DNA of 64,000 nt, taken from positions 5,332,001 to 5,396,000 of the forward strand of contig NW_026944383.1 in NCBI RefSeq assembly GCF_033439725.1, given 5' to 3'. Positions within the stretch are counted from its first letter, which is position 1, and every line of letters begins with the position of its first letter. Shown piece after piece: positions 22,844 through 33,064 of the stretch. The notes below the pieces were generated by a model, which did not search any database, had not been told where the DNA came from, and saw nothing but the letters and a program-made list of their open reading frames with translations. The DNA comes from Neurospora tetraspora. Taxonomy: Eukaryota > Ascomycota > Sordariomycetes > Sordariales > Sordariaceae. The translations under genes were made by a program, and so were the position numbers.

Positions 22844-25800
22844 TCCGGTGTTGCTTGATGCAGTTCCTTGGCTCCCGAGTTCAAAACGCGGGGCGCAACC
22901 ACGACTTTTGAATGCAAAATCGCTGTGACAGGTACAGACAGCTTGTGCTTCTGTTGAGGTTGGACGGGGCGGCGCGGGGTGTGACGTTGTGGTGGTGGTG
23001 GTATTGGTTGTGCCGTGGTGGTGTGGTGCGTTCCCTGCGAATCGCCAAAACCTAAAACGAGCGTGTTGTTGCCGTGTGTTTGAGGCGAGCTACCGACTCG
23101 AGTCGTCGTCCAAAGTGTTGGCGCAGTAATGGTGAGGTGACTTTGTTAGATCCTCCGTCTTCCCGCCTCGGTGTTGCTAGTGGTCAGTGTTGATTGATGG
23201 TGCTTTGGCGGTGCTTCTGGGTGGTGCTTGGGAGGTGCTTGGGAGGTGCTTGGCGTCCGATGACGCAGGTGATGGAGCCGCGAGTCGCCCAACTTGTCAC
23301 TTGGTGCAGCTAGCTGTCTGCTTGTAATCTGCACGCGTCTGCCGCCCTGCCAGGACGGAACAGGATGCCGACTAATTGACAGCTTTGGATCTGCAGGGCC
23401 GATGCCGCGTTGGGAGATGTTGGAGTTGTTGTTGTTGTTCGTGTCCGTACGTGGTAATTGATTTCCCTGGAATAACTGCCTGGCGGTTGTTGCGCTGCGA
23501 GTTTGGTGTCGAGTTCAGGCTATGGAAGGTCCCCCAGGAGTCAAGTTGCCAACAACGTCATTTTGAACACTTGCCGCAACAGAAGTGGTGGTCACACATG
23601 CGACCAGACCTGGCGGCCGACTACTTTTATAGCTTCGCCTTTCATCCCACAGACAAGCGCATCTTTTAGCATCCAGACAGTACGCGCGGGGTGGTGTGGG
23701 ATATACTAGTGCCGGAGTGGCAGTTTTTTTCTTATTTCTTGCTTGGCGCTGCGATCGTGATCTCCCGTCGGCGCATCGCAGTCTGCACATGCCCGTTGGA
23801 ATGCCCATCTCCATGTCCATGCTAACATTTGGGGAGGAGCCTAGCGTGTTGAGAGTGGCTTAGAATTCGGCCAAGCATTTGATATTGCAATCGCATATCG
23901 CCCTTTTTGGTAGCGGGCTGCGGGCAACGCATTGCGACTCACAAAGACAAGCCGATCGAGATTGGAGATACTGTATCGACGATGGACGAATCTCCCAGGT
24001 GGGCAAATGGGATCACCATCATGTTGTCGTCCCTGCATTGGATTTGTCTATTGGCAGCACCTGCACTGCACTGCCCGGACAGAAAGCGGCTATCTGCCCC
24101 CGTTCTGCCTCTAGCAACAGCTGGGAGAGGTGATAGATAAGCGCTTATCGCAGTCTGCCAGCCCGTTGCAGACTGTCAGCGGCCCGGCCGCAACCGCGGT
24201 ATCCCCACTTTCTAGCGTGCCGTCTTCCGATGGATGCCCGCGGTGGTCCGTGGTGGGGTCGTTCGGCCATGCCGTGCATTTTAAAGACTGCGGGCAGCCA
24301 ACCATAGTGATGTACGCTATAAATACGAAGGTCTTGAAACAACCAAAAGGTCTGAAAAGCATAAAAAATTCAAATCGGCAGTGTGCTGGCACGACAAGGA
24401 TAACTCCTGAAGAGGATCGGAGCACTGCCCGCCTGATGAGCGCCCAGAATTCGATATCTCCGGCCCCTTTTGACACATTCCCGATCGCATCTTGCAGCTA
24501 CCGGCGCCGGGTCCGGGTCCCCTTTGTCTTGTTTTTCGGCGAATGAGCTCCCGAATCCGGCCCACGAATCTCCCACCTCCCCTTTCCCATCGGACCCTGC
24601 GCAGCTGAGACACACATTTCCGTTTTTGACATTGCTCTCGGTCACATGCTCATAAGAAATTCCCAGACCCACAAGTTAGTCGGCCCTCATTGCTTCCCCT
24701 TCGATTCATGTCCATCCAGGTCAGGGGCCCGTTTGGTTCATCCAGCTGTTTTTTCTTTTGTATGAGAAATCGACCCCTGCAAATCAGCAAGTTGTTTCAT
24801 GCAGGAAGTTGGGGGTCAGTTTGCCCATTTAACCCAGCTTGGCTGCGTCAAGAAGTATCGCGCTAAGGCAGGCGGTTCGGAAGGCCCAAGAGGGGAAGTG
24901 GTGGGCCCATTTTGGCCAATTCTGCTGTTTTCTATCTTCATGGGGGTGACCATGAAGATAGGTGCTTTTGCTGTTTCCTCCACCACAACCCCCTGTCACA
25001 ACAACACACAGGGCGAATCACAACCCTGGTCATAACAACGCATCTTTTAGCCCACGTCTTTGCTTAGCTCGCCTGGCTCGCCTGGTACAAAGCAGTGGCT
25101 TTCTAGCTGCATTTTCCGCTTTGTATGTACCCCAAATCAGCACGTTTAAAAAACAGCTGGATGAACCAAACGGGCCCCAGATATCACCAATCTTTTTGAG
25201 CAGCAGATGGTTGACAATGCTTCTCTTCCCCTGTTGAGAGCAGTCCACGTTGCCGTCCCCGTCCCGTGCCTTCACTTTTCTTTTCCAGCCATGTACCTTG
25301 TGCCTTTTAAACTTTTCCGCAGAACATCTCCACCTGCATTCTCTCCACCACGGTCCCGGATATTCGGCCACCCCGTCAACCGGTCATTTCACCGTTCCAC
25401 ATTCTGTTGGAGCTTTTTACGAAATCTTTGCAACGAAACTCGTCGACGCCGTAGTCGGCCTTCACCAACCCACAGAGTATCCAAAATATTTGCACGTCAT
25501 CCTTCACAACGCCTCGATTTCCAATCCAAATCTTTGAACCCCCCTCCCTCCTTATTCTTATCCAGACGGCCGAAGTTCGCGCGAATGCAGCCCATTCATC
25601 CCGAATTCCCGATTCCGCGTCGATCAGTTCTTCGGGTTCCACTGCTATCAATCCCTCATCCTCGATCGCAACAGTCACCACCATCCACAAGTCACGACTC
25701 GATCGGGGTCAGGTCGGGGTATCGGCTTGGTATATCTTCCAAACTCTTTTTTACCGCTGTGGATTTCAATTTGCGTAGCCCCATAGCTTCTATCCATCAC

Positions 25801-27575
25801 CGTTTTTACCCGCTACAAGCCGAGACATCGGACGGCATATCGGAGCGGTCTTGTACGTAATCACATCGGCGGCGCTATCCGGCGGCGCTATCCACCACCC
25901 GGCTACGATTCGAACGACAGCCGCCAAGCCAAACGGGCCGTCCTCTCGGCCTCCGGCCCCGGGACTCTAAGCTAAGACGTTAAGTCACTTGCCCGTACCC
26001 AGCGGCAGAGTGGCGGCTGCCGTAGTCACATCCCGACACCCGCCGGCCGGTTCTAAGCGATAAGGGACGATGATTGTCAGAGTCCAGTGTACGCTAGCGC
26101 AGGTACAGTTGCCTACCCGTCATTTTCTGTGGTGTACCTACCTATGTAATAGTAGGTGTATGAGCCAGGGCCGTAGGCAAGCGCCGCACCACCAAGAACT
26201 GCCGGCTCTCTATTATTAGTGACGGGAACATTAGTAATGCACCTCATGCAGTAAGTAATTAGTACCTACTGGGTAGGTAGCACCGGTAATGTTATCGGGT
26301 CGGACTCATACCGCTTCTTTACGCCCAAGGGCAGTCCGGTTCTGGCTGCGTCACGTTATCCGCCCGTTCGGGCGGCCCCTCCTGCGAGTCACGGTCCTCA
26401 AGAAGACCCCAGGCCTGTGTGTATATGCCCAAAAACACAAATCAAGTGTTCTCCGGTTACCGGTCAGTTAGTAGTGTCTGGATGATAGAAGATCCCCTAT
26501 CCTTGGACCTTGGACCTTGGCAAAGCTTGTTATCAATCAAGCTTTTCAACAAACACGGATTACCTAGCCCGGGCCTTTTCCCAACCTTCGATCTTCAATG
26601 ATTCTGGACCCCATGACGCAAAGCCAGCGAAGTCGTTGTACGTACCACTGCTCAAAACCATCTCAAATCAAAACGTGGTCGCGCATCTCGAGTCTCACCA
26701 GATACTGCGGTGGTTCTTACATATACTCGTCATGCGAGCACAAGAGCGGTTCAACCAAGGCCCTGGCAAATGTTTGTGCGTCTGATATCTTGCAAAGAGC
26801 CAACATCCACGCACGCTAGTGAAGAACCAGGCACGAGTTGGATTGGTTCTGGCTGAGCAACAAGGGTAGGCAGGGACACTCTTTGTCCTCAAAGCAGGAG
26901 GCGGCACAACTTGACCAAGAACCCTGGTAACGAACAACATCCCTTATATCACATACACAAAGTACAAAGCACAAAGCCTCACCGTCTCCCTTGTATCTGG
27001 AAGGGCAATCCGGAGATTAATCGCCAGCAGCGGCGGTCCCGGCTTATTGGTCAGGGCACATGGCGAATCGTGTAAAGATATCCGTCCCCTTCACCCCCAT
27101 TCCTGTGACACCCGTGAATCGAAAGTTTGTGCCATCACGCCGCACTACATACAGTTGATCATCAGACGGATGGACCGCAACAAAGATCAGGCCCGAGTGA
27201 GCCCGACCAACAACCTCATTGGCGGGGGACAAGTTTAGATGAACCCAAGAAAGACGAAAAACAACAACATTGTTCCATTGTTGAACAAGCTATCAATATC
27301 AGACGGTTGGTCGACAGGTTAGTGACCAGGCACCGGTTCCCGTGTCAGACAAATCCGTACCTACCTACCTACCCCCCTTGGCAGACTATCATGCCGAAAG
27401 GCCCAAGTGACCAATTCAAGTGAATGAGACAAAGGAATTCACTCAAATCGATAGGAAAGAACTTCCATATTTCTCCGCCTCCAGACCGAGAAAAGGGGAC
27501 GGATGCTTTCACAGAATCTCCCATCCGCCTCTGCCTCTCCCGTCCAACGTTTGGGCAGCACAACAAACGGGCGCG
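22844..27575. other. Long intergenic region (4.7 kb) between divergent genes
   Basis: Lies between the divergently transcribed coiled-coil gene and the esterase. Contains many short frames (longest plus 25207-25860) with Arg/Ser/Pro-rich random-looking translation and no motif. The only structured feature I see is the 453-bp TIR element at 24725-25177. Long 5' leaders and promoter sequences of both genes are expected here. Confidence 0.55.
24725..25177. mobile_element. 453-bp MITE, 30-bp perfect TIRs, CAG target duplication
   Basis: The left end starts GGGCCCGTTTGGTTCATCCA and runs into GCTGTTTTTT; the right end is its exact reverse complement for 30 bp. CAG flanks both sides (24722-24724, 25178-25180). 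There is no coding capacity. A 3-bp duplication and a GGG/GGC-type start with GTTTGG recall PIF/Harbinger-type MITEs; superfamily is inferred only. Perfect ends suggest recent insertion, and it shows no RIP. Confidence 0.85.
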
Positions 27576-29328
27576 ATGAGAGCAGTATTTGGCTTTGCCT
27601 TTCAGGTGTTTTTGTCAACAATCATCTTTCTACTAGCTTCGACTGCAACATGCGTTCAAATAGTAGTCAACGTCACGTATAGCGAGTATGTCGGAACAGA
27701 ACTCGGCAATGGCGTCAGTCAATGGCTCGGTCTTCGATACGCGGCACCGCCTGTCGGTGCCCTGAGGTTCGCTCCTCCGCAGGATCCGCTGTTTTACTCG
27801 GAGCCTCAAGCGGCAAATAAGGTGAGACTTCCGTGAGCCGGATGGTGTGAAGCCCAGAGAAAGTGTTGGCCGGGGAAATAGTGGCTAATCGCGGAGGAAA
27901 TAGCATGGGAATTGGTGTGTTCGACAGCCGGGTAATTCCCTGACTTCGGAGGATTGCCTGTTCCTGGACGTCTACGCGCCAACGAATGCGATCACAGACT
28001 CAAAACTACCAGTCTTCGTCTTCATCCAGGGCGGAGGCTTCAACGACAATGCTAACCCCAACCTCAACGGAACCGGGCTCATAAAGGCGAGCTCAAACAG
28101 CATCGTCGTGGTTACCCTCAACTACCGCGTGGGGCCGTACGGGTTTCTCACCAGCAAACGGCAGGTCGTTGCCAACAACGGGCTTCGAGACCAGCGCAAG
28201 GCTCTGGAATGGGTGCAAAAGTATATCAGCCAGTTTGGAGGCAACCCTAACCACGTTGTTCTCGGAGGAGCCTCAGCCGGTGCGGCCAGCGTGGCTTACC
28301 ATATGATGGCCGACAAAGACGGCAACAGAAAGCTCTTCCACGCAGCAGCAGCCGAGTCCGTCTCCTTCGGCACCGTCCTCACCGTCGACCAAGCCCAGTA
28401 CCAATACGACAACCTGATGATCCGCCTCGGCTGCGCAAGCAGCGACTCCGCCGCCAGCCTGGCCTGCCTGCGGTCCAAGACGCAAAAAGAAATCGCTGAT
28501 AAGGACGACGATATCCCGTACCCAGGCTCGTCCAACGGACCCATCTACATGTGGTCCCCCGTCATCGACGGCGACTTTGTCACCGACTCCCCCTACTCCG
28601 CCTTCCGCAACGGCAACTTCGCCAAAAACATACCAGTCATCTTCGGCGACGACACCAACGGCGGCAGCGGCTTCGCTCCGGGCCGCATCAGCTCCCTCGG
28701 CGACAGCAACCAGTTCATCAAGGACCAGTTCCCCGCCATCACCCTGAGCCAGCTCGACACCCTCAACAAGCTGTACCCCAACCCGCACGCTTCCACTTGT
28801 CCCAGTATGGGCTGCTGGCGCGGGCAGGCGGGCAACGTCTACGGCGAGATGCGGTACATGTGTCCCGGCTTGTACCTCAACGACGCGTTCGACAACTACA
28901 ACGACGACTACCAAAAGGGAACAAGCTCATGGGCGTATCGGTGGAACGTCGAGGACCGGGATCAGATGGCCAGCGGGCTGGGGGTGCCGCATATCGTGGA
29001 GCTCAATGCCCTTTTTGGACCGACGAACATGTGGTATAGTGGGCAGGTTCCCAAGAGTTATTTACCGGGAGGGACGAACGCGGCGGCGGTGCAGGTGATG
29101 CAAGGCTATTGGGTTAGCTTTATCAAGACGTTTGATCCGAATAAGTTGCGGTGTTGTGGGGGCGTGGAGTGGAAGGCTTGGAAAAGCGGTGATAAGGCGA
29201 GTGCACAGCATCAGAGATTGTTGTTTGGGACGGGCGGGAAGACGGCGATGGAGATGATTCCGTTTGATGACGGGCTGGGGTTGAGGTGTAAGTATTTGCA
29301 GGTTATTGGGAGGGGTTTGCAGCAGTGA
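27576..29328 (+). CDS. Secreted carboxylesterase / type-B lipase
   Basis: Alpha/beta-hydrolase of the fungal carboxylesterase type-B/lipase family, hydrolysing ester bonds outside the cell. Two exons, 27576-27821 and 27904-29328, with a GTGAGA...AAATAG intron, give 556 aa in phase. An N-terminal signal peptide is clear (FAFQVFLSTIIFLLASTATC). Family motifs in order: QWLGLRYAAPPVGALRFAPP, SEDCLFLDVYAP, the oxyanion segment FIQGGGFN, NYRVGPYGFL, and GGNPNHVVLGGASAGAASVA with the nucleophile Ser. The catalytic His is probably in VPHIVELNALFGP. The residue before the nucleophile is Ala (GASAG) instead of the common Glu (GESAG), known in some fungal lipases. It lies 2 kb upstream of the endoglucanase on the same strand. 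I recall, unverified, that the Neurospora crassa gh5-1 locus also neighbours a lipase gene; co-induction on plant cell wall is inference. Confidence 0.92.
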
Positions 29329-30147
29329 GGATGTGGGATGGAATGCCTGGTGGCCATGGTTTGGTTGGTGATGCTGTGAATGGGAAGATTCCGGAATCAT
29401 TGATGGTGTGACCATGTTCTCCCTTTGCAGAACAAAGCATGCATAGTTGGCTTGGTTGGAGACATCCCGGGCGTAAGCAATACCAATGCAACGAAGATTT
29501 CATCAAGAGAGAGTTCTTACCAAAGTTTGAGCCATAGGGGGGAAGATTGGAGAATGTTGTCGCTGGTATAGGACGTGATCCTTGGCCTGAGTTTGTGTGT
29601 CCTTCGAATTGGAAGCTGTCAACTGGACTCGCACAGTTCCAGGTGTTCTTTCTCCCTGAGCAACTTGAAAGAATTTTCTTTCCCGTGCACAGTTCGAATT
29701 CTTCCGGAAGGTGCAACGCCCCGAGCCGCGCGTACACGAACACTCCCGTCACTTCCGTCAAGTTGAACAGTCGAACAAAGTGCAAGTGCAAGTGGAAGTG
29801 TGACGTGATTCTGGTGGTGTTCATCGCTCTTTCTCCCCCTATGTGATCCGTGCGCAGTCCGCTGGAAATGCTTTCCCTGGCGCCGGTTGGCAAGCGAGCT
29901 GGGCCCACTGTGTATCCTTGGAGGCTTCCGCGTGTAAATGTTAGTGAGATACCTCTCATCTGCCCAAAGCAGCAGTAGGAGTGAGTACTTCCATAACGCA
30001 CATGTAAACGCAAGAGGTGAACTTTCCACCTCCATCGTCCCACGGTCATTCTTTTCAGACATCGATCTTCGTTTGGATTCCATCCCCGTGTTTTTGGTCC
30101 CCAAATCTCAATTCTTGGCATGATCCGGCAAGTACTGCATTCAACAC

Positions 30148-30574
30148 CAGGACTCGTAACAAATCAAACCTCCCAAATCCAAATCCAAGTAAATCCACCT
30201 CCAGAGGGGGTCAAATCCAGGGTAGAGATTTGACTTGTAAACCCAAATCCAGGCCTAGATTTGACTTGGTAAGTACAAGTCAGTAGTGATTATTAGGCGT
30301 AAAGGCGTATAAGTGTAGAAATATGCCGTTTTTGTCTAGCGAACTACAAAATAGTGGGACTGGCCTAGGGCCTAGCTTCGAAATTTCCAGGTACCTAAGT
30401 ACCTTTTAGTCCTTTTCCCTCCTATATCCCTAACCCTTATTGGATTTGACTTGGATTTGAGTCTCCAAATCCAAGCCCAATTTTTCCACTTGTCAAGCAA
30501 ATCCGGACATTTTAGCCCAAATTAAATCCAAATTCGACCCGAGATTTGATTTGCTTGATTTGTTACGAGTCCTG
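30148..30574. mobile_element. 427-bp hAT-type MITE with 8-bp target duplication
   Basis: Both ends read CAGGACTCGTAACAAATC inward. The 8-bp duplication TTCAACAC is perfect (30140-30147 and 30575-30582) and fits the hAT consensus nTnnnnAn. The interior is non-coding and rich in AAATCC/GGATTT motifs near both ends, typical of subterminal transposase-binding repeats. Confidence 0.92.
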
Positions 30575-31289
30575 TTCAACACAGCCTGATTCAACAACAC
30601 CAAAGACAAACCGGCAACAACGCTCCAGGTGAAAATATAAACGGAGGACTCCGACGGGATTCGGACCCGGCGCCGGTTCCTTTGAAGACTTGTTCGACCA
30701 TATGGAAACCAGGAATGCCGTACAATGCCGGGACAGTGTTGCATGACTTGCAAGGGTCCTGAACTTAAGGAGCATCGGCGGATCGACCCTTTCCATGCTT
30801 CACCCAACACGGCTACGGAGATCGTCCATCCGCGGTCCAACCCGAACCATGGCCCCGGCCTCCCCGACTTCCCCGCACGTTCCGCACCGCTGGAATCGTC
30901 TCGATTCCCAAGAACCGGGAAGCTCAAGCTGTTAGGGCATTTCCCACCTGCACTCACGGGCCGACAACCTCACGCTTAGTCCAGAATGGGCATCCGGCCT
31001 GCGCTCTACCGCCCCCTTCATTGTTCAAGGCAACGTCGGCGGGTGTCTCTCCTTCAAGACACTTCCCAGGATGCCGGCCCGCAACCTCTACACGCTCAAC
31101 CTGATGTGATCCAAGGCCTCTGGATGCCACGCTGCCCCATAACTTCACTCCGATAGATCGGAGACGAGCTCGCTACTCCCCTAGCACCAGCAACCGACGA
31201 AGGATGGGAACAAGCTCCGGGCCTTGAGCCGCATCCTTGCCTAGCCACCAGCGCTTCCTCGGCATCGACATCAAGCCTTTCGTTGTACA

Positions 31290-31296
31290 TATAAAA
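31290..31296 (+). promoter_or_regulatory. TATA box of the endoglucanase gene
   Basis: TATAAAA about 90 bp upstream of the ATG at 31388. Confidence 0.6.
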
Positions 31297-31387
31297 TGCC
31301 GAGATCACCGCTGCCATCTTGTTGCTCCTCTCTTTCGGGTCATCGCCAAGGATTCTAGTTCCTCAGCTCACCCTCTTCCAAGTCAAG

Positions 31388-32623
31388 ATGAAGGCTACGA
31401 TTCTTGCCAGCACCTTCGCCGCTGGTGCCCTTGCCCAGAGCGGTGCTTGGGGCCAATGCGGCGGTAACGGTTGGTCCGGCGCCACCACCTGCGTCTCCGG
31501 ATACAGCTGCAGCTACGTGAACGACTGGTATAGCCAGTGCCTTCCTGGTACTGCCGCTCCCACCACTGCCCGCACCACCACCCTCGTCACCTCGACCAAG
31601 ACTGCCCCTCCTGCCACTACCACTACTGCCTCTGCCTCCGGCAAGTTTAAGTGGTTCGGTGTCAACGAGTCCGGTGGTGAGTTCGGTGATGGTATCTTCC
31701 CCGGAAGATGGGGCACCGAGTTCATCTTCCCCGACACCAACACCATCCAGGTATGTCACCTCGCCTTGTTGTCATGGTATTTGGTTGCTTGATACTGACC
31801 TCGTATGGCACTATAGACTCTCCGCAGCCAGGGTTACAACACCTTCCGTGTTCCCTTCTCCATGGAGCGCCTTGTCCCCAACACCCTGACCTCGTCTTTC
31901 GATAACGGCTATCTCACCAACCTCACCCAGGTTGTCAACTCTGTTACCAACTCTGGTGCCTATGTTGTCCTCGATCCCCACAACTATGGCCGCTACTATG
32001 GCAAGATCATCACCGATACTAACGCCTTCAAGACTTTCTGGCAAAATGTTGCTGCCAAGTTTGCTTCCAACTCCAAGGTCATCTTCGATACCAACAACGA
32101 GTACAACACCATGGACCAGACCCTTGTCCTCAACCTCAACCAGGCCGCCATTAACGGTATCCGTGCCGCCGGTGCAACTTCCCAGTACATTTTCGTTGAG
32201 GGTAACCAGTGGTCTGGCGCCTGGTCCTGGAACGTGACCAACACCAACTTGGTTGCCCTTACCGACCCCGAGAACAAGATCGTCTACGAGATGCACCAGT
32301 ACCTGGACTCCGACAGCTCCGGTACCAGCACCGCCTGCGTTTCCACCGAGATTGGTGTTCAGCGCATCGTTGGTGCCACCGCCTGGCTCCGCGCCAACGG
32401 AAAGAAGGGTGTCCTCGGCGAGTTCGCCGGTGGTGCCAACTCGGTCTGCAAGGCTGCTGTCACTGGTCTCCTTGAGCACCTCAAGGCTAACTCTGACGTC
32501 TGGGAGGGTGCTCTCTGGTGGGCTGCCGGCCCCTGGTGGGGTGACTACATGTATAGCTTTGAGCCTCCTTCGGGCACTGGCTATACCTACTACAACAGCC
32601 TCCTCAAGACCTACACCCCTTAA
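31388..32623 (+). CDS. gh5-1: Secreted endo-beta-1,4-glucanase, CBM1 + GH5
   Basis: Cellulase that cleaves internal beta-1,4 bonds of cellulose, secreted. Exons 31388-31750 and 31817-32623 (GTATGT...CTATAG intron) give 389 aa. Order: signal peptide ([17 protein letters not shown]), a type-1 cellulose-binding module ([16 protein letters not shown]...[12 protein letters not shown]) right after it, a Thr/Ala/Pro-rich O-glycosylated linker to about residue 90, then the GH5 barrel beginning [14 protein letters not shown]. The acid/base Glu lies in [10 protein letters not shown] and the nucleophile Glu in [19 protein letters not shown] and [11 protein letters not shown] are further GH5 substrate-site motifs. 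A final [16 protein letters not shown] matches fungal EG2/Cel5A enzymes. All key residues are present and the gene is intact. Symbol assigned from resemblance to Neurospora gh5-1; the species is not certain. Carbon-source regulation is expected from the family but not shown here. Confidence 0.96.
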
Positions 32624-33064
32624 GTGACGGGAACTTGTGAAGAGTTGCTGTAGTAACAGCGAGAAATCGCCCAACGAGACAAGTATGTCTTGTTGTTTGA
32701 AAGCGTTGATCCCCTGATCGTTTACTCCTTCTTGTACATACTACCTTTGAACATATCATATATCATTGCCTTGCACATAGAATCCCCATGACTGATGTTC
32801 CAAGTTATAGTGGTGGAGAAGGACCTAACCATGTTATAGATGCTAGTCCAGATTTGTCTAACTATAGCAAAGCTATGCTCAAAGTACCTAACAATAATAA
32901 AGCGAGCGAAAACAAACGGAAGAACCGGAAACCCAAAAACGAGCAAACGCCGGGCTCTAACAGGAAGAAACGGCAGCAACGCCAACCATTTCCTTCTATT
33001 GACTCTGTCGCCATTAAAACACAAAAACACCCACCCAAACTCCCAACCTTCAACACCAACCTTC

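Larger units (their letters stand above)
29329..31387. other. Intergenic region with one hAT-like MITE
   Basis: No gene supported. A 272-codon minus frame (29303-30121) overlaps the esterase 3' end and has random-looking composition. The right end holds the endoglucanase promoter with a TATA box. Confidence 0.6.

Noticed and set aside
25207-25860. 217-codon plus frame
   Set aside because: Arg/Ser/Pro-rich random-looking translation, no motif. Partly adjacent to the MITE and more likely leader sequence.
28273-28914. 213-codon minus frame in the esterase
   Set aside because: Antisense shadow of the esterase catalytic region with Val/Gly bias from GC3 codons.
29303-30121. 272-codon minus frame
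   Set aside because: Overlaps the esterase end, no family motif, composition like non-coding DNA. Length alone is not convincing.
31811-32674. 287-codon minus frame opposite the endoglucanase
   Set aside because: Shadow of a GC3-biased coding exon.
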